The notes beneath the pieces were generated by a model that did not search any database, had not been told where the DNA came from, and saw only the letters and a program-made list of their open reading frames with translations. Below, in pieces: positions 48,201 to 60,277 of a DNA stretch of 64,000 nt. Source of the stretch: Eucalyptus grandis (lineage: Eukaryota > Streptophyta > Magnoliopsida > Myrtales > Myrtaceae); the NCBI RefSeq assembly GCF_016545825.1, contig NC_052612.1:41399738-41463737 (forward strand), in the 5' to 3' direction. The position numbers were made by a program, and so were the translations under genes. Within the stretch, counting starts at the first letter, position 1. Every line of letters begins with the position of its first letter.

Positions 48201-50115
48201 TGTCTTATGCAACTATGACAGATAATAGTTGTATGTTTCAGATCAGCAAGATCTTTTTCAAGTAGCCATACACCAATAGCAGGATCTTGTTTTCCACAAA
48301 GGATGAGTCCCAAAAATGCTGATAATCAAGGTACATTTGAAGAGCCATTGCTTGCTGGAGATTCGTCAGAACAATCTACACCATCCCCGAAGACCAAAAA
48401 CATGCTGTGTCTGGTATACTCTTCCCACACCTTTGGTATTATACTGATGTGATGTTCATCAGCAGTTAAAATTCATTTATTGACTTAGTTTACTGCAGGT
48501 CTCTCTAGTTATGTTTTTTGGCACTTTCAATCTCCCAAAGCCAGTTAAAGACAGAGCAAGTTCTGTTTCCAGGAAACACAGTGGACGCATCATGCAAGTT
48601 GGAAGAAAGCTTTTGCAGGTGAATTTAATTTTTAGATCTTCTGTCCAGTAAGCCTGTAGGGCACTACAAAATCTAAAGTCCACTGCTGTATCAGCAATTG
48701 ATGGGTGGAAAGCCTAATCCATGATTAGCTATCAAAAGCCTATTCATAGCGACATTTTGTTCCATTGACAATGTCAGATCTTTATTCACATGGTTTGACA
48801 TAGTTCCATTCTGTGTTGTTTCACTTATTGTTGATCATTTGATGGATTCTGTTTTTGCTTTACCAATCAAGATAGTTTAGCTCTCATTCTGATGAAAAAG
48901 GATGCACTTAGATCAATCGAGAATGTCCATGTAAAAGGAAGGCAAAAGTAACCTTGCACAAGGAGTGCTTAAAAAAGAATGAACTGTCTTGACTATTTCT
49001 TCTTGCATAGGGATTTTTCAATGTCACATGTATGATTGGTCAATGGTATCAGGTTAATGATGGGATGCTTCAAGAAAATGGTTTTGCCGGAAATAGTGGA
49101 GTTGGTACTTTCCTCGGTTGGGCAATGGCAGCTATTTACATGGGGGGAAGGCTTCCTCAGATTTGCTTAAATGTGAGATATACACGTCTGTTTACAAATT
49201 TATGAAGTTCTATATTATTGTAACCCTGGCTATTTGTCTAAAATGGTTGGATGCACTTTCCTAGCCCGCATGAGGCATACTTCCTCTCTATCCTGCTGCA
49301 TTCTGTCTTAATACAGCATATACTAGCGGCAGAAAGTTTTCTGTCTTGTACTTAATTTATTATGATGAAAAAGAGAAGCCACATTTGCATATCATCAGAA
49401 TTGTTCTAATTGATATGCGAGGTTGAGATGTAAGTCTAATGTTCAGTGTTTTGTGCACTTTTTGCAGATCAGGAGGGGAAAAGTTGAGGTGAGATCTTTG
49501 ATTCATATGGTAGTTTCTAAATATTTTGTGACATTGAACCCAAGAACTCATTAAGTTCATCTGATAGGGTCCCGAGCAATTTGTGATTGACTTCTGTTGA
49601 GGACTGACCATTTGCATTTTCCTTTTCTTGCCCATCTCTTTCATGTACATATTTGTGGATTGAAGATCCCAAAATCCCCAAAACACAGGAGATTCACGTA
49701 TACTCATTGAAGGAGGAAAACACTGTGCTTCAGTCAAAATTCCATTGTCTTATGATTAGCTGCATCTCAAGGAACACTGAATATGTGTTGATTTAAATAA
49801 TAATTGCTGAAAGTTCTATCTGATTGTAGGGACTCAATCCATGGATGTTCCTTCTTGCTTTGATTGGAAACATTACCTACGTAGCAAGGTAATCAAAACC
49901 CATCGTCGCAGCATGTTATGCATCTCTATTCATAAACTCATCATTTCTCTCTCATTTGCTGATATGGGATCTGTCTGTGTTTCAGTATACTAGTCAGCAG
50001 CTTAGACTGGTCAAAAATCAGGCCAAATTTACCTTGGCTGGTGGAATCAAGCGGTTGTGCCCTTCTGGACATTTTCGTATCCTTGTCAATCCAATTACAA
50101 ATGTATCAATGTTGA
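45275..50115 (+). CDS. PQ-loop repeat vacuolar/lysosomal amino-acid transporter, 11 exons
   Basis: Exons 45275-45510, 46126-46168, 46380-46406, 46520-46612, 47290-47486, 48242-48413, 48499-48618, 49053-49172, 49468-49488, 49830-49888 and 49986-50115 join in phase to 405 residues, a normal length for the plant family. The first PQ motif is in EIPQIVTNYKLKSAEGLS (residues 52-69) followed by LTTWILGDLFNLFG; the second is GGRLPQICLN (about 327-336). A hydrophilic Ser-rich loop (about 134-256) separates the two halves, giving the usual seven-helix SWEET/PQ-loop layout. Yeast Ypq and animal PQLC2 relatives move cationic amino acids out of vacuoles or lysosomes, and I infer the same here. The ATG at 45275 precedes a Cys-rich N-terminus (CPAGRHCAQW) common to plant members. 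Exon 3 uses a weak donor (GTG|GTCTGA). Exons 5-11 are duplicated at 19933-22572. It is tail-to-tail with the DUF309 gene. Confidence 0.9.
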
Positions 50116-50297
50116 ACTTACGGATCTGTTCAGTAACAGATGTTGCTCAAGATGATCTTTGTCCAACAGGGATCCTTAACATCTTGTCCAGATACTTATT
50201 CAGTTCATCTACTTCAGCTACCAGAAGAAACAAGATGTCAAAATTACTCGTGAAGATAGTAGTGCAATGTTGAGATAGATGAGAACAATGCTTTACG

Positions 50298-50353
<56 letters not shown>

Positions 50354-51648
50354 ACACTCCACATTCATATATTTTTGGAATGAGTGTTTCAGTTATAGGT
50401 TCAATAAATTTCTTAATTAAGCGACATTCCATAAGGATCGTGAGGTGTAGAAATCACAAGTATGTTATGGCAATAAAATCTTCCCAAAGAACTACTATCA
50501 TCTGCTTTTATGATCTGCTAAAATGTCAATTTTATTTTTCTGATCATGTTGTTGCTGGAATTTTTGAACTCCATAAGCAGGTTTCATGTGCTCTACTGTA
50601 GCTGATGGTGGGAAGGAGAAATAACTTATCAGCATGGAACATAAAGTTTTAAGCCGTGGATAGTGTTGCTTATTGGAAAAGAATTGCTTTTCTTTGGTCC
50701 CTCAAGCATTTGTCCTCTCAATCTGGAAATTGGTTTTCTTATGTGACTAAATCATGGTTCTGTCCCAGTCCTTCGCTCTGCTTATTCTTTAGCCCTCCGA
50801 CAGTATATGCTGGTGAAACGTAATAATCATAAACTTCATCCTGCTTTGTGAAGGGGAAATTCAAGCTACTAATTGATTGTTTTGACAAGTCTTATTTGCG
50901 TCATTGTTTGGTTGGTGCTGATCAAATACCAAAATTCTCAATAGTCCACCGTTTACAGTCAAAGCCAATTGGCATGGAGACTTATGTCCCAAAGCTTAGA
51001 AGTACCACTCATTTATTTAGAAGACATTCCCATTCGACTGATTTTATCAAAGAAATGTTGACAAATTAGCCTTATGGAGTCCTCACTCTCTTTCCCGTTT
51101 AAATGAGAGGATTGATGGACCCAGAAGAGATGCTTTTTGATGTGTAATAAGTTGTAAAGACCTCAATCATGTACTTCAGACCAATCTAGATGGCGTGCAT
51201 CTATAGGCACCTAATGATGTGCACAAAAAGTTAGAATATGCCCAACTCTTTTTGCCGGTTCCAAGCCCTCTCTTAACTGTCATCTCTTTCTTTTTGTCTC
51301 CTTATTCTCCCGCAATGTCACAAGCACTCACCTGAAATTGAGAAAATCTTCTTCGGATGCATTTAGAGTCGGAAGCTTAATCTGAGGTGGTGACACAGTC
51401 TTCATATAGTCTCTCTCCGGACAGAAAACAATGTATATCTTCGCGTCATGATCAAGTTCTAGACGATACAGGTTCTGCCCGGCACCATAGCCCCCTAGAA
51501 GCTGGTAGGATCTCTCTGATCTATCCATTGCAATACACAGTTCCTCAGTACCTGCAGGAAGTTCAAAAGAATATCTGTTCATTTGTTCCATTCTTCCTGC
51601 ATCTTTAAGGAGATCTTCCCCCGGAAACATGTATACAGTAGAAGACGT
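47455..51648 (+). repeat. Segmental duplication, copy B
   Basis: Counterpart of 19933-24137: PQ-loop exon 5 (3' end) through exon 11, the 3' flank with CT microsatellite, and the last DUF309 exon with the first part of the intron upstream of it. Lengths are nearly equal (about 4194 and 4205 bp). Here both genes are whole, so this is the better-preserved locus. Confidence 0.85.
50301..50351. repeat. (CT)n microsatellite, 3' of the complete PQ-loop gene
   Basis: Same relative position as the run at 22752-22792 but longer. Confidence 0.9.
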
Positions 51649-52821
51649 GAGAAGTCTAGAAAAGAAAGATGCACATTAAAAGTTTAGTGATACAGTCTAA
51701 TGGCCTGGAGTTCATTAAGCACCGAGCTAAATCGCGTGGGGTTGAGACTGACAAGTCTATGAACTAAGAGATGGTAGCTGCAAGTTGTGGAAGTATGGAG
51801 GATTGAACCTCAGATTTTGAGCGAGGAAGGCGAATACAACAATTTGTATGAACCCCTTGGGATATAAGTGGACCGTCGTGTGTAGGATGGTCTGGTGGCT
51901 CTCGTGGTATATCCTAAAAGAACCTCTCGTTATGGGCTAAACTTGTCTTCTAGCTTATGTTGCATCTGCAATTTTTTTTTTCCTTTTTAAATCTAGTCCT
52001 TTCGCTGGCTCGCTCTGCTTAATCAAAGTCTGTTCTTTCGGTCTAATGGCCCAATCAAACTACCACGAGCAAGCGGCGGTCAACCCCGCCGTGCCAAGAA
52101 CCCTTGACCCTCAATTTGAATGGTGGAGGTGAATTCACTCACAGGCTGCCAGTTCAATCTGAGTTTGGTAAATGAAGTCCAGAGCCGCAGAAACCTCCCT
52201 CTCGAACTGATGAAACGGACCATCTTCGAAGTCCATCTTCCTCAGCTTGCAAAGCCCCTCTCCCAACTCCATCATCGCCCCTCTGTGGTTCTGTCCATCA
52301 CATCATCTCCCTCGCGTCAATATGAACACACGCACAGAAAAGAAAGATAAGAACCAAAAGGTCTTTTGACACCCAAAAAGGGACCTGGTTGAAGAGGTGA
52401 TGAAACCCGACGGCGCATTGCAGAATCCCGTGAACGAGAGTCCTCCTCGGCTCTTCGGCTCTGTTCCATAGCGCCTCGAGGAAGTCGTGGCACTTGTAGT
52501 ACTCTCTCCTGTTGAACAGCGCCACGGCTTCGCCGAAGCTGCAATCATCCAATTCTTCGCCGTCGTCGTCTTCTTCACGGTCGTCCAAGAACCGGTAGGA
52601 TTTGCAGAGAAAGTGGGCCTTGTGGGGTTCGAAGGAGTAGTCTTGGAGGAGAAGCGGGAGAGAGGAGAAGACAAGGAGTGGCTGTGGAGTCGGGTGGCGG
52701 TGAGGAGTGAAAGGAGAGCATGTGACGTTGAGTTGGCGGACGACCCTGCGCCTGCATGATGAGGAGAGAATGATGAGGAGAGAGGGTTTGGGAGCTTGAG
52801 AGAGAGCGCCAGGGATGCCAT
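51328..52821 (-). CDS. DUF309-family protein, probably plastid-targeted, 3 exons, frame break near the start
   Basis: Exon 1 52821-52385, exon 2 52290-52143 (donor CCT|GTGAGT), exon 3 51551-51328. Exon 1 ends with the DUF309 core (REYYKCHDFLEALW ... GILQCAVGFHHLFNQ) and exon 2 continues NHRGAMMELGEGLCKL. Exon 3 gives a plant-type C-terminal part (RSERSYQLLGGYGAG ... IYIVFCPERDY), ending at TGA 51330-51328; that TGA lies in AG|GTGAGT, so a further exon is possible. The only good ATG (52821) opens a Ser-rich, transit-peptide-like stretch (MASLALSLKLPNP) in a different frame from the DUF309 core. The core frame is open upstream to a TAA near 52850 but has no ATG, and it looks protein-like from RRRVVRQLNVTC onward. 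A one- or two-base indel around 52750 is suspected. DUF309 function is unknown in plants. The last exon is copied as a pseudogene at 23812-24039. Confidence 0.72.
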
Positions 52822-55800
52822 GGACGGTTGTGCTTGATTGGTGAGAGAGGGATTAAAGCTGAATTCATATTCATATTCAATTCCTGGGATCAGTCTCTTC
52901 ATTCGTGGCTCCACTTCTTGGATCTCTGTCGTGAGAATCCACTTGTGGTGGAGGATGAAAGGAGAGGCGGAGGAGGACAGATCTTTCTTGTCAAGGGAGG
53001 GAACCTATACAAGGAAAGCCGCATCAAAACAACCATGTTCGACAAAATAATATGTTAAAAGATTACATAACCAGCTCTACGAATGAACTCATCATTTTTG
53101 GAAAGTTGCATGTATTGTTGTGATGTATGGTCGTCTTGGTCGTCTCGTCTTGGGGCCTCTATTCGTGTGAAATCACCAGTGAGCAATTGCAATGCTACAA
53201 GTTTCTTAAAGTATGAACGTTAAGAGTTGTAAAAGAGGATTTTTTTTTTTTTTGTCCGTCCTATATAGAGAACCCGTCTGTGTAAAGAACCCTAGATGGC
53301 CATTTCTTATTAATGTATTGTTCGACATATAGTCAATTTGAATGGAGATTATGCATTTGCTGCTAATGATTGTTAGAGTTATGAAATGAAGAGACCTACT
53401 TGGACATGCGACCTTACTTTAGTACACTGGTGCGATCTTTAGGTTTCCTACGTGTAACTATGGAAAATTCTCATGTTTTTTTTTCTGAATTCCACCTTTT
53501 ATCCCTCTTTTCTCAATATTTTTCTCATTCTATTTCCGTTATTGTTTCACCCGTATAAGTCACATCCTACCATTTGTCTTGGGGCCAAAGAGTACATGGA
53601 GTATCCCATCATAGCCTATCCAATTCCATTCCACCTTAAGTGTTCTCGGGATACCGAATATAATCTTATCCAAATTTACGCATATATGGTTAATAGTAAA
53701 ACTAAAGGTTTTTTATTGTAATTTATGGACTTTTATTGTTAATAGTGATGAGAACAGTCGGCATGTAACATGTAATTCATACATATGGTAAATGTGGTGC
53801 GTATAAGTTCTCGCGTGATTTATAATTTCGAGCTAAGTCCATGAGATATGAGGCGTATATATGGTCTACGTCATCTCAAACTCTGTCAGCCACACCTTTG
53901 GGTCACAATTTTTATTTTTTATTTTTCTCGTTTGTCTTGTTGGGTAGGTCCGGCTTGACCCTTGCGGGGCCACTTGGCCCGACTCCTTTTTCAAGGGTCA
54001 GCAATTTCAGCGCTCAAACGGGTCAATTATGCATACACAAAATTGAAATAAAGCAAATCAAAAAGTTGAAAAAGAAAAGACAGAATAAATGCACTTAAAA
54101 GTGCTAAAACTTGTCGCGATAATATAATTACATTATAAAATGTACAAAAAGTACAATCAAATTCTAAAATTTGTTAATCAAATTATTCCGATAACTCTAT
54201 TTAACTTAGCTAACGGAAATTGATGATGTTATTCTTTTTGTATATCTTCTCTCTCTTGTATGACAATGAAATGGCTAAGTCCAAATTTATGGCGAATTTT
54301 GTCGAATTGCATGATATTTACTAACATCAACTGATCTCGAAATTGCTTGAATAAATCCAACCGAACCCCTCAATTTGTCGTAGAAAAGAAGAAAAAGGAA
54401 AGATATCACCTTATCTTCCCTTTTAAAATGAGTGAAGTCCCTTATCTTCAAAACCCATAATTAGGTCAAATTTACACCGTGGCGATGGGACAGGCAGCCC
54501 CAACACCTCTCGGAAAGTATAAAGAGTCAAAATCCTTGGACTAATAATTTGGTTGTAGATCACATGCTTTTGTATGTGACAAGATATGTCCATCACGCAA
54601 CTCAGAAATCTTGTTTCAAACGATCTTGTAACCTCGTGAACCATGCACGCGCCAAGCTCATCGGACTCGTTCATGTCGCAAATATCCGTGGAGCATAAGC
54701 GAGCATTGATCCCGTTGTTCATGAACTTCAAACCGTCAAGAAACGGCGTATTCAATAAATCTACATCTTTGTTTGATGTGAGAACTCGACAGGAGCAAAT
54801 CGCTGAGACTGGGGCTTCACAAGTTCTTGCTGAATATCAGTTAGTCAATCAAATCTTGGAAGAAGAACGCCCCAAGTATCAAAATTTATAACAGGTGGAC
54901 ACATAAATACCAAAATGAGAGAGGAAAGGACACGTAAGAGCCAACGGTGAGAATTTGTAGTCAAATCTGAGTGACATGTTCGACTAGAATTTTGAATGAT
55001 GTGATATTTCTTTAAAAAAGATTTATTCACGTGGTGCTAACGTGTCTAAATAAGCTCAAAACAACGTCATTTTGGGACAAGAATTACTAAGTAGACATTC
55101 CAGCAAGCCACATGGATAGTTTTAGTAATAAAATAGCGTTGGTTATCAGGCAAACCTCGTCGGAATTGATACTTAAATGTCCAATTTTTAAAAAAAAAGT
55201 GATACCTAAGTATACTTTTTAAAAGTTTTGGCATTTATAGGTCTGCATGGTAACGTTTTTATTTCTCTCAATTTCTATTTTTTTATTCCCCAAAAAAAAA
55301 AAAAATAAAATAGAAATCCGTTTGGAAACGTCAACTTATTTTTATATTTTAGAATATAAAAGTAGCTGAAGAATAAATTTGAAACAAAAATAAGAAATTA
55401 AAAAAAAAGTAGCTTTTTGCTCTCGGGAATAATTTCTAAAAATAAACCAATTTTTCTTTTCTTTTTTACTTTTGTTCTTCTTCCTTGCTATGGTCTGCCG
55501 ATCGACCGCCAGCCATCGGCAATCGTCATCGCTCTCACCCGTCGCCACCCACAACCCACCGACCACCCCTGTTACCTGACGACCGTTGCCATCGCCGACT
55601 GCTGCACAACCGCCGCTTAACCGCCAACCGCCACCACACAATCGGAGGCAGCCAATGGCTGTGGGTGGCAATCGGTGGCAATCGGCGGTTGATGGTCGCG
55701 TGGGCGGGCAAGCAAGTCGTGCGGCGAGCAACGGTTAGCAGTCGTAAGCAAAAAAAACGAATAAATACAAAAATTATTCTTTTTCTATTTCAAGAATATG

Positions 55801-56142
55801 AATTTTGTATAGTTACTAAACACGTTATTTTACTAAGAAATTATTTCTCGAACTAAAAATAGAAAAAAATTATTTTTAAAAGAAACTTTTCCCCGAAGTA
55901 AAAGTGTTACCAAAGACAGACACCTGTGTGTCCATTCATACTAAATTTTGATATTTGGCATATTGTCGGTCCGTCAAATCTCTATTCTTTGGGAATGTTG
56001 AACAAATAGAATGAGCTCCATGATTGATACAAACCCTTGGACAATTCTGCGACCCAACTCCTACTTATTCCAGCAGACAGACACCAAGAGGTCTGCAGAA
56101 CCCAAGTACTTTCTTTATATCTGACCCATTGATTTCTCAATC
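52822..56142. other. Spacer with no clear gene
   Basis: Upstream of the DUF309 gene and of the PKS-like gene. A poly-T tract lies near 53241. The minus-strand open stretch 54423-54755 (with upstream in-frame extension) and the opposite 54643-54891 show no product I recognise. The TIR-like element at 55248-55911 is listed separately. A TATAT string at 56115-56119 may belong to the PKS-like promoter. Confidence 0.45.
55248..55911. mobile_element. Possible non-autonomous TIR element with GC-rich core
   Basis: The left end TGGTAACGTTTTTATTTC and the reverse complement of the right end, TGGTAACACTTTTACTTC, agree at 15 of 18 positions. A/T-rich arms flank a GC-rich core (about 55488-55740) with repeated CGGCGATTGCC-like words. 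I found no convincing target-site duplication. The core's open frames are compositional. Confidence 0.4.
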
Positions 56143-57999
56143 ATGAAAGCCTCAAAGAACAGCTTCACCAAACCACCGCCCATCTCTGGTCTCATGAAAC
56201 CCTCTTTGGTCCACTCTTCTTCCTCTCCTTCTTCCTTCCCACACAAGCCGGATCTCTCGGTCGCCGCCGACTTCTCCTTCTCCTCCTATCTCAGGCCACC
56301 GTCGGACGAGGAGGAGCCCAAGAGACCGTCCCGAGAGCACAACCAGTGCGGGGCCGATGACTCCGAGCTCAGCATCTTTGATGCCCGGAGGTACTTCAAC
56401 GAAACCAATGACCAAGGATTCACCGATCGTCCTAGAGTCATCTCTCCCGTGAAGGAGAACTCGCCTGACCCGTCTCTGCTCCTCCCAAGATTGTCCTCGG
56501 CTTCTTCATCCGTCGCCGATGGGTATGGGAGGAATTACTGGGCTCGATCCTTCCGTTCGTACGCGACCCCAACGGCTTCATCGGAGGCAAGTTGGAACAG
56601 CCACACCGGGCTCCTGACGAATCCTCCTGGAGCGCTACCGGTGTCTCTCAGGGACCCTGCAGCCGCTAGGAAAAGAGGGACTGGCAACTCTCCGAGGTGG
56701 CTACTTTTCCAGCAAAAGTGCCCTTGCTTGGGCAAGAAATCCGTTCGGGTCAAGGAGAGATCTTTGGAACCGAGATCTCCGGCTCGCCTAAGTAACTCCA
56801 GATCGAAAGAACGTGGGGGTTACAAAGTTCAGCCAGATATAGCTCAAACAAAAGCCTTCTCTATTTCTGCTGTTTCAGAAGCTAGTAAGGAGAGTTTAGT
56901 GGCAACTTCGACACCCCGTTACTACAAGGGCAAAACCGGCGAGAAGATCGCAAATTCCGTTCGTAGAATCTCTTCAGAAGCCGAGAATCACTTCCCTCCC
57001 GAAGTTCGTGCATCGGTCGTAGCCCAAGGAAGGCCATTCATTGATGGTACCACTAATGCGGGATTCACCTTTCCTGTGTTGAAACCATCAATGTCTTCAT
57101 CCTCATCATCGCCTCCTTTGAAGCCGGTTCCAAATAGCCAACCATCTATTAAAAAATCTGTTAGTCCGTTGCTTCCTCTCGCTATAGATCCGCCCCGGGA
57201 TTCATTGGAAGTGTTCCAACCATCCGGCACGTCCAATACTCATCCCCACCAACTGCTTGTCGCACCAGCTAGCCTCGGCCCGAGAGAGAACCAGGCTATG
57301 GACGATGAGGTGGCCAGCGATGCGAGCTCAGATTTGTTTGAGATTGAGAGCTTTTCCACTCAATCTACTTCGTATCCAGTTCCGTACCATCGCCGGAGGG
57401 ACTCCCTCGATGAGGCAAGGCCACGGTTCTCGACGAACACCAGTACCGGGCCTGGCCTATACCACGGCCTAGACGACCAACCAATGACGCCATCCTCTGC
57501 CGGGTGTGGGTTAACTGAGTACGGCTATGAGCCAAGCGAGGCCAGCATCGCGTGGAGCATCACCACGGCAGAAGGGACATCGTGGGACCGGGGGAGCGTG
57601 ACTAATTACTCTGTCAGCGCATCTGATGTGGAAGAGTTCACCAGGATGCAGCTGCGGCTGCACCAGGAGCTGGAGAGGGGCGGCGGCGGGGAGGGTGGCG
57701 GAGGTAGGTGGAGAGGGAATGGGCTGCTGACGAGCTGCCGATGCGAGAAGGCGGTGAGCGTGGGGCCAAGCCCTGTGAAATGTGCGCCTGAGCAGGGACA
57801 TGTGCAGGGACATGTGCATGAACATGGACATGGAGATGGACATGGACAGGGACATCATAAGAGCAGGCCTCCCGCATCTTTGCCAGCACCACCAAGTGCC
57901 TTGGCCAGGCATGTGAGCAGTAGGCCACCACCAGTCGCCAACAAGCCACCCATCCCGAGCTCTCACCCGGCTCGCCTGTCCCTAACTTTCGCAACATAG
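56143..57999 (+). CDS. PHYTOCHROME KINASE SUBSTRATE (PKS1/PKS4-like) protein, single exon
   Basis: Intronless frame of 618 residues starting at the first ATG after the leader (CAATCATGAAAG). Diagnostic PKS motifs occur in family order: SELSIFDARRYFNE (74-87), QKCPCLGKKSVRVKE (191-205), ASDASSDLFEIESFS (391-405) and YEPSEASIAWSITTA (462-476). PKS proteins are plasma-membrane-associated partners and substrates of phytochromes that also bind phototropin and NPH3, acting in phototropism and leaf flattening; that is family knowledge. The protein is longer than Arabidopsis members (about 420-440). The extra length lies in Ser/Pro-rich linkers and a C-terminal Gly-rich run plus a His-Gly repeat (about 552-571). 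Cys residues in CPCLGKK could be acylated for membrane binding (inference). Confidence 0.88.
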   Translation: MKASKNSFTKPPPISGLMKPSLVHSSSSPSSFPHKPDLSVAADFSFSSYLRPPSDEEEPKRPSREHNQCGADDSELSIFDARRYFNETNDQGFTDRPRVISPVKENSPDPSLLLPRLSSASSSVADGYGRNYWARSFRSYATPTASSEASWNSHTGLLTNPPGALPVSLRDPAAARKRGTGNSPRWLLFQQKCPCLGKKSVRVKERSLEPRSPARLSNSRSKERGGYKVQPDIAQTKAFSISAVSEASKESLVATSTPRYYKGKTGEKIANSVRRISSEAENHFPPEVRASVVAQGRPFIDGTTNAGFTFPVLKPSMSSSSSSPPLKPVPNSQPSIKKSVSPLLPLAIDPPRDSLEVFQPSGTSNTHPHQLLVAPASLGPRENQAMDDEVASDASSDLFEIESFSTQSTSYPVPYHRRRDSLDEARPRFSTNTSTGPGLYHGLDDQPMTPSSAGCGLTEYGYEPSEASIAWSITTAEGTSWDRGSVTNYSVSASDVEEFTRMQLRLHQELERGGGGEGGGGRWRGNGLLTSCRCEKAVSVGPSPVKCAPEQGHVQGHVHEHGHGDGHGQGHHKSRPPASLPAPPSALARHVSSRPPPVANKPPIPSSHPARLSLTFAT

Positions 58000-58805
58000 C
58001 CAGCGAGGTCCGTGCCAATCCCGACTCGCACTTCGCGATCCCCACGCGACGTGACAAAACCTGTGTTCTATCCTTTCACGTCGCAAGTTTGATTTGTGTA
58101 ATCTGTTCCCCGAACTTTCCTTTCCTTTGCCTTGATTGTTCCTTCTAGCATGGGCCTTGTGGGTCTATGCTTTTGCACGATGCTGACCGAGACAGAATCA
58201 ATGATTAAGTTGGAAATGGTGATGTTTGAATGATTGCATTCGACGTTATACATCGTTGCTGGGCGCAGGAATGATGCAAAAAAGGTACCTAGAGATGTTC
58301 TTAGGCCCCCGTTTTAGCAGACGAAAAACCATGGCCATTCAAGGGACATCGACATGAGCAAGATGCGATGGAGCCCCCGGAAAGACCAAAGCTCTTTTCT
58401 TGCAGATCGCCAGATGATCATCTCTAGACCATGTTCTTATGATCTGCGGGTGGTCCTGCCAGGCCGTGGGCTGAAGAACCGATGAAATGGGTGGTCCAAG
58501 TTAGCAGATTCCTAGAATACTTTCTCTTCTCTATATATCTTTCTGGACTGGGCTCATCTGCCAGCATGGGCCTGGGACCAGAACCTGCATCGCTTAACCG
58601 GTCCAATTGGCTCGGCCCTCTTTGATCCGAATCGAAGGGGCGAAAAACCCGACGAGCTTCACCCGTTCAATCGGTTTGGCTGTCCCTCGTGTCCGAGTTC
58701 CAACATTCATCATGTGCTGCCAATGTTGAAACATCCCAATTTAAGTTTGAGTTAAACTTTCTAATGGCCAAGATGACTTGGTATTCGTTGCATCGACATG
58801 CTTTA

Positions 58806-58810
<5 letters not shown>

Positions 58811-58861
<51 letters not shown>
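58811..58861. repeat. (TA)n microsatellite
   Basis: About 25 TA units. The Tyr-Ile repeat seen in translation is an artefact. Confidence 0.95.
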
Positions 58862-58863
<2 letters not shown>

Positions 58864-60112
58864 ATTGGCCTTTTAGCTTTTCTTTATCGATAGAAATGAG
58901 CTTTATCTCTTGAAAAGCCCTCAACGAATGATCTCGCCGCTTTATCTTAAGTACTCGATTCTCCCTTCTGCTTTACTCTTCATTAGATTTCACAAATCAA
59001 TCTTTAAAAGACAAGAGTCATGATCTGTCAAACTATGTCGATAGAATTATAATAATCATCGAATCTTTTATATTTCACTACAGCTATTGCTCGTCACTCA
59101 ATTCCGACTATGTGCAGTAATGTTGGAAGATTATTTTACGGCATGCTAGGACGTTTTCGTACGTGACTAAAATGATGTGTCGCGAGGTGGGATGGTACGC
59201 TAGGTGGAGTGTAAAGGTATGAACGAGGGGAAATGACGGGAAGGGGCGGGAGGACGGCGGGGGCATAGAAACACCTGCACGTGCAAATGCTGACCTCGGT
59301 GGAACCGCGCGTGCGGATTCTCGTGGGCATGCACATGCGCTCTCTCATCACTTTGTCCTTCTCTTGCTTCCCTTCCCAACATTCTTATTCCTAGATTCTT
59401 GCCTACCTATCTTCCCAGTACTATCTAGACCTCCAATACATATATAAATATGTATTATATATGTATATTTTTTTCTTTTTCATTAAGAGGATTCTCAATT
59501 CGCCATATAAAAATCAGTTTTACTACCATTGGGAGATCTTTTTTTTCTAGTGGTGTAGTCATTATGAACATGCGAATTAGTTCATTGTTGAATTTAGGGT
59601 TTACTTACAATTCATCGTTTCCTTCACTCTACGTATAATTCGAGTGTTTTCTAAGATTGATTCTCACAATCAAGTCATGCAATTTGATGGTAGTATGTTT
59701 CTTTTCATAGTTACGGTAGAAAGCATGCTTATTTTGATCGTGATTTCTATTCTAATGATTGTATGTCACCAGTGGTGACATTGGGACTCAGTTGCATGGC
59801 TATTGGAATGTTTAAAATTTTGCTACATCTCGTATAATTCCTTAAAAATTCTTGATGTGATTCACCGTATTAAAAAAAAAAAAAAAATTGAACCGGAAGA
59901 TGTTCCTTTCTGATAAAATTGTTTCAATAAATGACCATGAATTAATGCCCAAATGCATTCCCTCCATTTTCCTTCAAATTACACTCACAAGCATTTAACC
60001 ACATAATTTCTCGCATAAAGGAAGGTTTGATAGTAATCAGTGCTCGTGAGAAATACAACTATTAATTAGTGGCCGTGAGAAATACAACTGTTGATGACAG
60101 TGCGAGCTCCGA

Positions 60113-60277
60113 TCATCGACGGTGTTGGTGGAGGAAATCATATGGCGGAGGTGGGTCACCTGACGTTGGCAACACGGGCTTCTTGATTAGACTAGATTTA
60201 TCGTTGATTGTCAGTGAGTTTTGCATTGACTCGACTTGATCTACAGTAGAACATCTATCTGGTTCATAACCCTTGGC
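60113..60277 (-). other. Possible orphan terminal exon
   Basis: On the minus strand the acceptor TTTTTTGCACAG opens a 54-codon stretch that reads (A)KGYEPDRCSTVDQVE and ends SGDPPPPYDFLHQHRR before TGA. Composition is protein-like, but I find no matching upstream exon and recognise no family. It could be the remnant of a deleted gene or chance. Confidence 0.2.

Noticed and set aside
50147..50432. Arg-Glu repeat frames (also 22598-22813 and 14086-14349)
   Set aside because: Direct translation of CT/GA microsatellites.
51760..51835. tRNA-like B-box string on the minus strand (GAGGTTCAATCCTCC)
   Set aside because: No cloverleaf could be drawn and the A box is not recognisable; at most a decayed SINE remnant.
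54423..54891. Opposing open frames of 110 and 82 residues
   Set aside because: Overlap each other on opposite strands, no recognisable domain, no convincing start or splice context.
55342..55856. Open frames on both strands in a GC-rich block
   Set aside because: Compositional by-product of the GC-rich core of the putative TIR element.
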